From positions 1 through 64,000 of the forward strand of contig JACGCK010000214.1 of NCBI GenBank assembly GCA_014925825.1: a stretch of DNA of 64,000 nt. Direction: 5' to 3'. The notes beneath the pieces were generated by a model, which had not been told where the DNA came from, did no database searches, and saw nothing but the letters and a program-made list of their open reading frames with translations. Positions 22,216 to 33,985 of this stretch are shown here, piece after piece. Within the stretch, counting starts at the first letter, position 1. Every line of letters begins with the position of its first letter. The stretch comes from Pholiota molesta (lineage: Eukaryota > Basidiomycota > Agaricomycetes > Agaricales > Strophariaceae). The translations under genes and the position numbers were made by a program.

Positions 22216-23428
22216 TAGCGTTCCCCAGAATCCCTGCGCCATGCTGTATTCAGACGCGTACGACCCCGCCTGGAATTGCATCCCACAGCCGCCGTACAAC
22301 CAGGAGCTCATGTACACCACCCTCGTCGCCACGGTCGCCTGGTGCATCGTCGTCGCGCTCGCCGTGCTCGCCTTCCGCGGGATCGCCAACGCGAAGAAGA
22401 GCAACATGTCCTCCCCGCGAAAGCAGCGCGTGCTGCTGTGCTACATCGGAGTGATGACGCTGTTCAGCACCGGCGCGCTGGTGCAGAATGTGATCTACGC
22501 GCAGAATCTCCTGTTTTCGAACTATGATATCGACGTCAAGAGCGCGGAAATAGGCGCGCTTATCTACACCGCCGTCTCTATTACGCTCCCGTTTGCGGTC
22601 TCTGGTGCGGATGGGCTTATGGTACGCCTCATGTCTCTGGTGGTATAGAAATTCCTGCTAATTATGCGCACAGGCTTGGCGCTGTTGGGTCCTTTATCAA
22701 GGTGTCCGTCGCCCCCTCCGAGTCGCAGTCTGCTGCATTTTAATATTCCTGATGCTATGCTCCCTCTGTGCGTATCCTATCTATTCTACGCCGAAACGGC
22801 GCTCCATGCACTCACGCTCATCTGAGTTTTCAGCATCCGCTGGCGTGACACTCGGGCTCCCAAACGGCAATTTCGCGCCGGCGACGCCACTGCTGGCAAT
22901 GACCACCACCGTGAACCTCGTCCTCGCCGCGCTGATCGTCGCGCGCCTCCTGCACCACGAGCGGCGCGTGAAGCGCGTCATGGGCGTGCAGGCGAGCTTG
23001 TCGTCGCCGGTCCGGCGCGTGATCGCCCTGTGCGTCGAGTCCTGCGCGCTGATTGTCGTCTTCAGCGCGAGCGCGCTGGGCATGGCGTGGGCGCGGAACG
23101 ACACGGTCTATGATCTGTCGACGATACCGGTGACGCTGCTGCCCCACATCTGCGTACGCCTCCATCGATTAGAAATGGTTCTATTATACTGGGTTTCTGA
23201 TTATTGCTTTGGATACAGGTGATCTCCCCGTTTTTGATTATTATACGTGTGGCGAATGGGCGAGCGCCGGCGACGACGCTCCTGCCTGCGTCGATGGAGT
23301 GGGACGACGTGGAAGTGGGCAGACGGAGACGTTGTTCCCTTCGATTCAGTCGCCAGACGTCGATTGTGGATCAAGAGATACCACCTCCGTTGCCTTCTGC
23401 AGACGACGGGAAGTTCTTGGCTCGTTAG
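22199..23428 (+). CDS. Seven-transmembrane, receptor-like membrane protein (348 aa, 4 exons)
   Basis: Exons are 22199-22621, 22674-22767, 22834-23153 and 23219-23428, all GT..AG and in frame. Seven hydrophobic helices are seen, at about residues 38-65, 80-108, 119-143, 155-178, 190-212, 228-250 and 268-289. They are followed by a hydrophilic, charged cytosolic tail with an arginine run. The segment GADGLMAWRCW at the end of helix 3 is characteristic of a large, uncharacterised group of Agaricomycete 7-TM proteins. Ligand and partner are unknown. The start is chosen because the ATG context is preserved (or mutated) in the upstream repeats. The gene looks intact. Confidence 0.85.
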
Positions 23429-23827
23429 GAGGTAAAAGGGTGGGAGGTGTGCACAATTTCTGAATTTATTTTATTCTGTGAACTGGAAATGTTGGTGGTC
23501 AGGATCCCCTCTGGATTTTCAACGTTTTACCACGGACATCCTCGTATATGTTGTATTTATCAATTAGAAAAGCCTCGTTTCGACAAAAATATCAGCAATT
23601 CAACCCCTACGTGTTATCTGTAACTAGACTAAAATTCAGAACAGCCTGTCCACATCACTGAATTGTTCGAAAGATCATTTATCAGATGAGGCATGGCTGT
23701 GGGGAACCTATTTCCCTTCTCTACCGTCAATCCCTCTGCGCTACCCAACAATCCTAATATCTCTTTGCCATGTTATCGGTATTTATTTGATCTTAGATCG
23801 CTTCGCTGACCTTGTTTTGTCACACAG
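23429..23827. other. Intergenic
   Basis: Nothing is recognised. A possible 5' exon for the next gene (ATG at 23693, donor near 23779) has a phase that does not fit, so it is not annotated. Confidence 0.4.
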
Positions 23828-25465
23828 AATGATTGTGACGCCAACGGCAAGAGGGCCGCGCCACCTGCTCTCAAGCTCTACGACTACCTACTGTGGCGAG
23901 TCTTCCTAACTATCGCCGACTCAGAGGAAGGGATACACAGACTCTACCCATATCACAGCAGCGCTCTTCATACGGTACGCCGAGGCTCCCAAGTTTGTCG
24001 GTATTGGCGCCATGTCATCCTGGGCTCGCCCTCACTGTGGGCTTCCGTGGTGAATCTCACGCATTTGGAGCAGAAAACGGCCCACTGGAGGGACATGGTG
24101 CTGCGGCGGGCAGGGGGGGCGCTGTTGACCGTCATAGGAGCCGTTGATGTGGCTCAGTCCCTGCTCTTCATCTTGGATACGCATTGGACGCGAATACGGA
24201 AGCTCGACGTCGTCGTCTATGACTTTCGCTCCCTTGAAGACGAGAGATGGAAGGCATTCCAGCAGCCAGCACCTAATCTCGAATCATTCCGCCTCGGATG
24301 CGCCCGCGGCACTCCTCTGTTCCTCCAGGACGCCTCGAGCAACATCCTCTTTGCGGACTATGCCCCGTTACTGCGCGAGTTCTTCGCCACCCAGATCAAC
24401 TTCCTGACGCTCCCACCATGGTTTTCCCATGTCCGTGTGCTCCATATATCGTCTTGCTTCACCATGCCCCAACTCCTCGACTCCCTAGTTGATGCAGAGT
24501 TTCTTGAATGGCTCGATATCCAGAACGGTTTCACCCCCGTCACAGGACTCGATCGCTTTCGTGAATTACCGACGGTCATCCTGCCCCGATTATCTAGGAT
24601 CCAAATTCGCAGCAAGGTCGCCACTTGCTCAGAGTTCCTCGAACAAATCCAGCCCGCTTATGGCTGCAGCCTCGCGTTACAGACCGACGATCCCGCGGAC
24701 GCGCCTACAGTCTGGGGTCCAACGCTCTTGGACTCGCTACGTCGCGTCATGTCTCGGTACGCTAAGGCCTGTTTTGCCACACACAGTATCCGCGAGCTCT
24801 CGTTAGATGTCGAAAAAGGACGCTTTCGCTTCTCCGGCTACGCCGACAACATCCTGGTCTGCAACTCGCCCAAATGCCATTACTTCAATATCTGGATCAA
24901 TAGTAAGACGGGTTTTACGCCCAGGATTATATCCGTATTCCTTGGCTGCCTTGCATCGTGTACGTTCACCATGCTCACCAGCCTCGTCTTCAAGATGGTC
25001 GATATTCTCGACTTCGAGGTATTTGATCCCGATTTTCTAGCCTTCATCTCATCCATCCCATACGTCGAGGTGTAGTCCGGCGTCAAGACCATTGCGTTGT
25101 TGAACGGCCTCGTCGATGAGGAAATACCCCACTCGTCGTCAGCCTCCATCCCAGCGTCGTCGTCCAGGATTGCCCTTCCCTGCTTGAAGTCAGTGAAAAT
25201 CCAAGAGCTCGACCTGATACCCGACAACTTCGAGGGAATCGTCACAAACTTCTTTAAGTGGAGGAAGGGCACGGGCGTCTGGATCGAGTCGCTCGAGCTC
25301 ATGGTTTATGGGTATGTGGCACCGCGCGCGCCGGATCTGACGTTCCTGGAGGACCTGGTTCCGGGGTTGGAGGTCGTTTGGAGGTCGTCGGGCCCTATGA
25401 TGCGGTATATCTGCGGGGACGGTGAGCCACACGAGCTTGTATATTCTACTTCGAATTCGATATAG
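23828..25465 (+). pseudogene. F-box/LRR-like protein gene with an in-frame nonsense codon
   Basis: From an acceptor-like TTTTGTCACACAG before 23828, a single open frame runs to a TAG at 25073-25075. The stretch includes LYDYLLWRVFLTIAD and VCRYWRHVILGSPSLWASV, the F-box/post-F-box pattern of Agaricomycetes, and then an LRR-like body. After the TAG the same frame stays open to about 25463 and is clearly the family's C-terminus (EELDLIPDN-like region, then APDLTFLEDLVPG and SSGPMMRYICGDG). The partial copy at 27655-28176 reads ETLQSGVK where this one reads EV-stop-SGVK, so a CAG has become TAG and a codon is lost. The first exon is not found. It is either a pseudogene or makes a protein lacking the last 130 residues. 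Confidence 0.65.
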
Positions 25466-25609
25466 TCGATTCTGTGCTTGAGATATAGTTTGTAATGACG
25501 ACAATGAGTTTTTTTATTGCAACAAATGTCGTTGTGATACCAAATTTACGTCGACTCGGAGATCGAACATATTTAAGTAGTCTGTTTAAAAGTATGATAC
25601 AGTTATCCA

Positions 25610-25860
25610 CCGGTGCGGAGATGCAGGTGGAGAAATATACAGGTCTGGCATCCGTGGGGATCCAAACATCACCACCAATCGGTCGGAAAACCGACGCTCA
25701 TCGATTACCACGTACACGACTCGGAGGTAGCCGTATATATAATCAAGCTTCTTCAAGGCCGCAATCAACCCGCAACTCCAATTTCCCTGAAATTCCACGC
25801 AACGGATGACACAATAATTCGTTATCGATATCAGATAGCTGACTCGCAAATTTAATGTCG
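25610..25860 (-). repeat. Decayed protein-coding repeat, copy 2
   Basis: This is the inverted partner of 11500-11735. On the minus strand a frame of about 90 codons remains open (YLISITNYCVI, then DRLVVMFGSPRMPDLYIS). The family is not recognised, and the upstream part is missing. Confidence 0.5.
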
Positions 25861-25995
25861 AATCCACTATTCATTCTCACTGCACTTTGCTACGCTGCAC
25901 TGCAAGTTGACAGCACTATTTGCTGTCCTTAGGGGTGGACAGGAATTTATTCACAACCGTCATCAACTCTAGTATACTGCCCGACGCCAATCACC

Positions 25996-27022
25996 ATGCC
26001 TCCACTGCCCAATCCCCGTGAGACCATCGTCAGAAACGTCTTCCTCTTCCCCGCCGACGGGACAGAGCCGCGTATCGTTCCCAAGACGTTCAGCGAAGCC
26101 GCGTCCAAAGCAAATCCCGTCGGCTTCTTCAGCACCTCCGTCGATCTGGGGAGCCACTACGGGAAGCAGATGGCCAGCACGCTGTGCAAATTCATCACGA
26201 ACAACTTCCCTCTCGCGCTCGAGTGCGCGAAGGGGGACTACATCATCTATTCCAACGTCAGCCCCGAGCTCCCCCTTAACCTGTTCGCGGCACGGGCGAC
26301 CGGGATCGACCCGGTGGCGTATGAGGCGAGGGTGTTCTGGCGGGGCGATATCGTGATGGTGAAGGCGGAGGTCTGGCCTGGCCCGCTCGTCGTCAGCGAA
26401 GGACTGCACAAGATTTACCACGACGTCCACCCCTCGGTGCAGGAGCTGGCTGAAGTAGCGTTGAGGGGGATGTACGAGGCGGACGAGCTGAGAGAGAATA
26501 TTCGGGAGTATGTAAAGATTGACCAGAGCTCGGTGCATGAGGGTACGTACGTTGTGTTTCCTGTTGTTTTGCTGAATGGTATCTGAAGGAGGGCGGGTTT
26601 GGGCAGATCGCGTGTTTAGAGAACAGATGCAGATACATCGCCCTAATATTCCAGTATCTACGGTCGGACCCATCGATCTCAAACAACGCTGTGCGTTCCA
26701 ACTGCCACGGAAGATATGTCGTGCATTAAAATTATATACTTTCTTTTTAGCGAACCTCATTCATATGTGGAGGAAGATCTCACGATATTGTAAGTATAGG
26801 TATTTCTCCGGTCCGAAATTGAATAATACATCATCTTCTTTAGATGAAGATGCAGATATAGAGATGCTGTCGAGGAAAGTGTGCGCTCTCTGCCGCACTG
26901 CAGACGCGCCGAAGTTGAAGGTCTGCTCGGGGTGTCGCCAGATAGCGTACTGCTCGAAGGAATGTCAAAAGGATGACTGGCAGTATCACAAGCGTGAGTG
27001 CAAGGTAAAGAAGGCGACCTGA
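25996..27022 (+). CDS. MYND-type zinc finger protein (about 302 aa, 3 exons)
   Basis: Proposed exons are 25996-26542, 26607-26789 and 26844-27022. The first 180 residues form a conserved basidiomycete domain of unknown function (start MPPLPNPRETIVRNVFLFP, later FWRGDIVMVKAEVWPGPLV). The C-terminus is a complete MYND finger: CALC, then CSGC, YCSKEC, QKDDW and HKREC. MYND fingers bind proline-rich partners and often sit in transcriptional regulators or methyltransferases, but no SET domain is seen. The last intron is 54 nt, a multiple of three, so retention would not break the frame; the middle exon is the least certain. It is probably expressed and intact. Confidence 0.75.
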
Positions 27023-27654
27023 GGGAGGCCGATGAAAGAATTCCGAATGATGATTGGTATTTTGCACTCTGGGCTATATACAAATGTACGAGTAGCAACG
27101 GACGATGCTCCAATGTAGTCTAACTGAAGATCGACGAGACGCGAGTGAGGCGGAGAAGCACGAGGATGAGTTCAGAGACCAAGGCAGAAATACCGCTAGA
27201 GGCGGAGCTGGTGGTCTGCCATACGACAGCGGCATGGTACCGTCGGCGGCCTGCGCGAGGACGACAGTGCGGATGACGCAGAGGTAATGAAGATCGTGCC
27301 GCATGAGCTGGAGGGAGCTAGAGCGTGTAGATGGAGAGGAGCTGGAAGAGGAGGCGCAGCGGGCACAGCGGGGCGCGCGCCTTGGACGCCGCCCATGGTT
27401 CACTGCAGACTGCCCAAAGGGGAGCACGGCTCTTCCGCGCCCAAAAGCAACACAGCGCCGACGCTGAAACTCGTACCACGCGTCCTCGACGCACAGGCGA
27501 GCGACGGCGGGCCGCCTACACCCACACGGGCGAGCGGCGCACGGCGAGGGCTGTAGGCACCCGCGGCGCCGAACGGAAAGCGCGATCCCGACGAGTGCTG
27601 GTCCGTGGCGAAGGAGAAAGATGACGTGCCAGGCGCGGGATCTCATGTTGCTGC
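27023..27654. other. GC-rich repeat-like stretch
   Basis: No gene is called. 27520-27650 resembles 30780-30950 (shared GAACGGAAAGCGCGA and TGCTGCTGTTGGCG), the inner edge of the right IR1 arm. This is a third, partial copy of that edge sequence. It joins directly to the duplicated F-box fragment that follows. Confidence 0.45.
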
Positions 27655-28176
27655 TGTTGGCGGTTGCCTTGCGTCGTGTTCGTTCCCCGCAGTGACCAGC
27701 CTCGTCTTCAAAATGGGCGATATTCTCGACTTCGAGGTGTTTGATCCCGACTTCCTGGCATTCATCTCTTCCGTCTCACACATCGAGACGTTGCAGTCCG
27801 GAGTCAAGACCATCGCGCTATTGAACCGCCTCGTAGATGAGGAACTACCTCATTCGCCGCACCCTCCCTCCCAGAAACATCGTTGTCCAGGATCGCTCTC
27901 CCCGTCTTGAAATCAGTGAGGATCCAAGAGCTCGACCAGATACCCGACAACTTCGAGGACATCATCACGGACTTCTTCAAGTGGAGGAAGACCACGGGCG
28001 TCCGGATCGCGTCGCTCGAGCTCGTTAACTGCGGATACGTGGCGCCGCGCGCGCCGGATCTGACCTTCCTAGAGGCCCTCGTGCCCGGGATGGAAGTGGT
28101 TTGGCGGTCGTCGGGCCCTATGATGCGATACATCTGCGGGGACGGTGGGGCGCGCGCGCTTGTATGTTCGCCTTAG
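27655..28176 (+). pseudogene. 3' fragment of the 23828-25465 F-box-like gene
   Basis: The fragment begins abruptly at GTTGCCTTGCGTCGTG, matching 24948 onward. It keeps FDPDFLAFISSVSHIETLQSGVK and then shifts frame near 27870-27885, before the C-terminal part (SVRIQELDQIPDN, YICGDG) continues in another frame to 28176. There is no 5' part and no start, so it cannot be a functional gene. It serves as a witness to the pre-nonsense sequence of the longer copy. Confidence 0.8.
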
Positions 28177-28813
28177 AATTCGTTTTAGTGGATTCTGTAC
28201 TTGAGAATTTTGTTTATAACCTCAACGATGTCTGATTGCAATAAATGTCGTTTTGATTCCAAAATATATACCACCGCGGGTCGTTCGAAACCCTCAACGA
28301 GAATATGTAATATTCATACGCTACCACTCAGCTGGCAGCAGTTGACTCACACATCGCTCGCGGGTGCGACAGTGGGCGCCGGGATGTGAGGCACAGCAAC
28401 ATCGCTGAACTTCTCCATGCTCATTTCAGCCAAGCTTAAGGTATTATAATAATATTCTTAGCCAACGCGATCGCAATCCATATGCACGAACCCAAACGTG
28501 CTCTTCGACCTTGTGGGTCTGAATATTTGACCCCTTTTGAGTTATATCTAAATGAGACGTGGATGAAAGCGCTTAGTAGAGACTACTTAAAACAAGGCTG
28601 CCGTTAGCACACAAAAGATGAAAAGACAATCTGAGGCATGATGCAGAAATATATTGTCAGTAATGTTACGGACATACATATCGGTGCCTGCAATAGCATA
28701 GCATGCTCTGGTCGACAGGCCACGGTGTTGCACATTTCTCTTGGCCAGTTCAAAATGCGACATAGAATGTTGTCAGGTTTAGTCGACGTCGAGGTTAGTC
28801 CCGCGCACGTACC
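28177..28813. other. Intergenic
   Basis: Nothing is recognised. From about 28627 the sequence is shared with 36131 onward (AATCTGAGGCA, CTCTGGTCGACAG), marking the 3' border of the hydrolase duplication. Confidence 0.5.
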
Positions 28814-30525
28814 TCATTCGTGCGAGTCAGAATGAAGAGCGCTGTTGACATGAGCCTCATCCGGAAAGACCTTGTCCAAAAAGGCATGCAGCGCCTCGAC
28901 ATATCCTCGCTCTGCACGTGTATCGACTGTGAGGCAGATGGTCAATCTGCTGCAAGGAATATATGGAAATGGAAGGCAACGAACCATGACCGCCATACTC
29001 GAACGTAAAAAACTCATCCCTTGCCGCCTGCTCTTGGTTGTCCGCTTCAGTGTGCTTTCCGTCCCCGGCTCCGCTCGTCTTCCTCCGCGTCACCAGACGC
29101 CGAACCGCGTCCCATCGCCCTCCTCTCCCATGCCTCCTCTGCGCTGCACCCCAAAGGCGCTGCATATCCCCCGCGGGGACGACCGTATCCCTTAGTCCGC
29201 TGAGCATCAGCACGGGGAGCTCCGAGGGCAACGTCCCGATCCTCCGGCGCGAGTTCCAGCGCTGCGTGCAGAGATAGCGGATCCATTTCAGGAATCAGGG
29301 CATACGCCCGCTCAGGAGATCAGGGATAGAGGTGAACGTGTTCTCTACGACCAGGGCACGGATTTTGGGGACGTTCCGGCTGGTGAGGGCGATGGCGACG
29401 GCGCCCCCCATGGACTGTCCGAATGCTATCTGGGATCGGGATGGGGTTCAGTTGAAGTGTGTGGGATGGAGGGAGGGGGGTTACCACGGGTTTCGTTGAT
29501 AAGATCGGGTCGGCAAGGATGTAGTCCAGCGCTGCTTGCGCGTCCAGTCGCAGACCTGGTAATGTAATGATTAGGCAACGAATATACAACGGTGAACCCA
29601 GAATGTTGGGTACCTTTCTCCGACGGCCGCCCCTTGTTCCCGGGGTATCTAGTACAATCTCGCATTAGCATCGGATCGGATCCCAGACGTAATAGGTATG
29701 AACTGATACTGACCCTCTATATTCAACTGCGAGTACATTGAAATGGGCCGAAAAGGCATCGTAGGCGTATGGAAGAAGGTTCGACTTGAACATCGCGTTC
29801 CCGTGGAACATGATAAATGTGCCCCGTGAGCGCTAGACATCCAGATAGATCAAGACGAATAGTGGACTTGGTTATCAGTGGGTAAGATGGAGACACGGGA
29901 ATTTAGCGCGGCGCACCTTGACTTCCTCTTCCTCGTTGTTCTTGATGAGGTAGCAGTGTAGCTCGACGCTGTCCTTCGTTGTCAATATGACATTAGCCCA
30001 ATGCGGGCCGAACATGTCTTCTGGTTCGTAGTAGTCTTCGTGATACCACGCGAAATCAAGATAAAATTCGGAGAATAGAAGAGAGATGATGAGGTGAAGC
30101 TCCATTCCAACACGAACAAACGGACATACCTTCGCCTATGTAGAAGTAGGCGGGCGGATAAACCAGCATACGTTGCCAATTCCATACGTACTACGTCAAA
30201 ATCCAAGTTCAATCGTTTGTTGCACGTGGACAGGAGGGGAACTGTGGGTACGCACTTGGAACAATGTGTATTTCTTGGCCATGGTGGTGATCGATGGGGA
30301 TGGATGCAAGAAAATCGCTGTAGCCTGACGAACCGCCAACAGCCGCCAACGTGGACGACTTCTTTTAATATACGTACAAGGCACGCGGATTGCCCGTGAC
30401 CCACCCAAGTGTCCTCGATTTAAGCTTGATTCAAGCAGTCCATCTTCTGGCATCCTTCAAGCTTCAATTTCGAACAAGATTTGCTCAATCATTCGGCTAG
30501 CGGTGAGTGCGGTGACATAACTCCT
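28627..30525 (-). repeat. Direct duplication containing the alpha/beta hydrolase, unit 1
   Basis: This unit matches 36131-38035 in the same orientation, including the 5' flank (CCTCGATT(T/C)AAGCT, TGCTCAATCATTCGG). The right IR1 arm lies between the two units. Boundaries are approximate. Confidence 0.75.
28814..30282 (-). pseudogene. Alpha/beta hydrolase (BEM46/ABHD13-like), inactivated copy
   Basis: The seven exons parallel those of the intact copy at 36317-37805: 30282-30256, 30190-30130, 30035-29917, 29832-29714, 29648-29614, 29555-29485 and 29429-28814. The nucleophile elbow GQSMGG is present in exon 7. Two lesions break it. A TGA at 29297-29295 replaces a tryptophan codon of the other copy. 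A frameshift after EYGGHGSLPSIS leaves the family C-terminus (TVDTRAERGYVEALHAF) in a different frame. The TATA-like TATAAAAG of the intact promoter is also altered (TATTAAAAG). BEM46-type hydrolases are membrane-associated, ER-linked enzymes of undefined substrate. This copy is almost certainly non-functional unless the lesions are sequencing errors. Confidence 0.8.
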
Positions 30526-33500
30526 GCTACCGTCACAAGGCAGACCTATACATACGCTACTAGAAGCAGCCGAGGGGTGGTCAGTGGACTGCGCCCCTCC
30601 CCAAGAAGCGAAGGCTCAGGCGCTCGAGCCTACGCTCAAGCGCCGGTGGCCGCCCACCCCCATATCCTCCGCACAGCGTCGTTCCTGCTCCCCGATCTCC
30701 TGCTGCGTCGCCCCCGCGCGCTTCGTCCTCATGCAATCCCCGAGCCACTCCCCCTCTGGGCCGCCTACACCCCTACGCGCGCGCGGCGTATGGCAAGGGC
30801 CTGTAGGCAGCCCGCCGCTGAACGGAAAGCGCGACCCGGCGCGTGCTGGCGCGCGGCGAGGGAGGAAGGTCAATGGTCATGCGCCAGGCGCTGGACCCGA
30901 TATTGGTGCTGCTGTTGGCGTTGTTGTTGCTGTTGGCGTTGGGCGGCTGCTAGGTATTGCTCGGCGTGCGCGGCGACGGCGACGTGATAAGACGCGTGCC
31001 ACACGATCAATTTGTTATCTTCGTCGACAATGTCGGTACCGACTTCCTATGAAGAACAAGTTAGGGAAAATAGATGTGAGGAGAGACGGAATGTGGCGTA
31101 CAACGACGGCGTCGGTTTTGAATTAGAATGTATAGCGTTCGTGGCCTTCGCTGCTTCGCTGTTCGCCTTTGATAGACGTTCTGTGACTGCTTTTCACGTC
31201 CTTGACGACAATCTGGGGCAGTGCGTCAGCAATGTATTCAGCTCATAGGGCGCAAGTGACGGACCTTTTCTCCTTCTTCCTAGGGTTCTGCATGCTGCCT
31301 GCTGAAAACCTTGGAATCAAAGAGGCCGTTCCGCTTGGCCGGGGCTTTATGAGCTCGTCACTCGCCCGATCTTCGTATGTGGTAAATGACCACGTATCAG
31401 CGCGGTGGGTTATCAGATGCCTGGGAGCGAGTCCCATCGTGAGACGGTGTAAAGCCCGAGGCGACGAGAATCCAGTCTGAGCCCGAGGTAAACAGGAAGA
31501 GGAGGGCTGAGCTGAGCGCTGTTTGAGCCTTTGAGGGAGTGCAAACGAAGGTGTGGGAAAACAAATCCAATTCAAAGACCGCTCGACGGCGGCATGATTG
31601 CCAGGGTACTTAGTTGTCGTCTTCCAAGTTTCTCTCCCATGCTCGCGCTGCACAACTCACACATCCGGCAGCCTGTTCAAGTATAACGAAGGGAAATCTG
31701 GGGGAGGGGGAGATCCGCCAGGTACGTCGCAATCAAATCATCTATCCTTCGCTCCCATCTAAGTAACTCCTTCTCACTCACAACTCTCTCGCAGGATACT
31801 GCTGGCGACAGTGCTGGCATGCACTGTATTACCTGCGATTATTGACTGACCAGTGTGAATACGCACAAGCGCAGATGTGACCAGCGAGCGCCGACGAACG
31901 CGACCACGCGAAACAGGAAATGGCCACTATGGCCACGACGCACGCGACCCTGATGAACGCGAAGTGGCCAACCTTGTTGTCTGCCCGCGCTTTCTTCGTT
32001 GTTCTGTTCCACTGCACTTCGTACCAAAGATTGCTCTACCACCCCATATTATAACTCTGCTTTGCGCTAACGTTCATGGCTACAGCGCGTCCCGGTTCTC
32101 TGATTGTAGCCTCTACACCCGCCGCCCATCGTCAGTCTTATCACTACGACCATCGCTAACTCTCCACAACGTCGCGCATGCGCGCGCTCTCCCTGCATCC
32201 CAGCAACCACACGCGCAGCCATGACACGGAGGCAGACGATAATCACGCCAAATGCCTACGGTCGACGTGTAACGGCCATACAACGAAGCAAGCGGCACAC
32301 TATAGCAAGAGCTAGACGCGAGAGGTTGGGGCTGGCGAAGCGCACAACGATGGAGGCTTCGGAAGCCGGGGCGGACGATCCTAAGTGCGTTACCACGTTT
32401 TGATGATGACATCCCCCACTCATCTCAATATTTAGAGCACCATACACGTCCCTGGGGTGCCCTGCCTGCCGCCAGACCGCCTCCGCGCGCAAGGCACACT
32501 ACGATCTTCACAGTGGCTGCGGCGCGGAGACGCGAGGCGGCGGGTGGCACCCGTTCTGCTCCCCATGAATACCCCCCGGTAGCGCAGTCGCGTTCTGCGC
32601 AATATCGGATTGGTTTCGGTCCGTCGCATGCCCAAGGGCCGCCCCCGCGTCTCTGGCACTGCAGACAGGATCGTTGGGCCTCTGCGCCCTGCGCCGCCGC
32701 TGTACCTTGGAGCTGCGGACGTCGCTCAGCATGGCGATGGGAGGATGTGGTCAGCGGCGCGGATGGCTGCCGCAAGATATCGGTACGTGCTTTCCCGTGT
32801 TCAAGGCAGTGCTCTGACCGAGGCTGTCTGCGCCCTCGTAGCATTACACAAGCCTCACTACGAGCGCGGCTGGGCCGCCGTCGAACGGATCTGCTATCGT
32901 TATAGCACTATCGGCGCTCGCCGGCAATGCGCTTATCGCCCCATCTCACCGTCTCCTGCTTGACATTCGCATCCACCATATGCACGGCAAACGATCAGCG
33001 TCCGCGCGTAATGGCCCCCATCAAGACGATGAAGCGCGAGGACCCTGGGACATGGAACGCCACGTTGACTGTCCCGGCTGGCTAGGTGCGTTTTCTGTGG
33101 ACGAGATCTGAATTCTCCGCTCATCTCGCTGCTCAGGCTCATCTCGCTGCTCAGCGCTCATGTATTCATGCCCTCAGCTTCATGATGCGCCCACCAGGGA
33201 GCCGCACAGGTCCCCGTGGTGCCTTGCCGCCAGACCGCCTGCGCGTACAAAGCAGACCGCAATTTCTGCGGGTGTCTGCGGCGCGGGGACGAGAGGCGGC
33301 GCGTCCAAGCGCGCCTCATTCTGCAGCCTGCTCATCATGAGCGACTCACGGATGAAGGCGATCGACGAGTGCCGCCCGGCGATAGCAGGAGAGCAGAATG
33401 CGGCGTGGTGGGGGAAGCGAAACTGGGAATTTTGACATACGGTAGGTGAGGGCTTTGTCCTCGTTGCACTGCGCGCTGCTCATCCTGTTTTCTGGTAGTG

Positions 33501-33985
33501 CGAGGCATTCAGATTTATCAAATTTGCGAGCGACGGGATTCGTCATCTTATCCTCCATATGATCAGCTATAGATTTTCATGTACGTACTTTCCCGTGTTC
33601 AAGTCGGCGCTCTGAACAAGGCTATTTGCGCCCTCGTAGCGCTGCACAAGTCTCGACAGACGGCACTACGAGCAGGGTTGGGCCGTTCGAACGGAACAGC
33701 CCATGGAGCTCGCACCGTCTTACTTATATCTTAGTGACATACTCTCGAAATACCAATAGTAACATCGTTGTTGTCGTCGTCGCTGGCGACTGGACCTGTT
33801 GATAACAAAATATAGCGCGCCAGAGGCTGGATAGTAATGATTCGATCGTGGGCGTCAGGTCCTGTGCGATTCAAGGAGCGTGGGAGATGGCAATGCCCAT
33901 CTCCGGTGCCGCAGCTAACAACATTGCGCAATGTTTCCTTCACCTCTCCAGCTTCCATTCAACTCAGAATCAGATCCTTTCCACG
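30526..33985. other. GC-rich decayed part of the right IR1 arm
   Basis: No gene is recognised. The sequence mirrors 4750-8560. The intron-like module described there recurs at 32770-32890 and 33575-33700 (plus orientation, GTACGT to CCCTCGTAG). Overlapping ORFs are not kept between the arms. Confidence 0.4.

Noticed and set aside
30481..31126. 168- and 180-codon overlapping ORFs
   Set aside because: They are Arg/Ala/Pro-rich frames over the edge of the IR1 repeat, with no start context or counterpart in the other arm.
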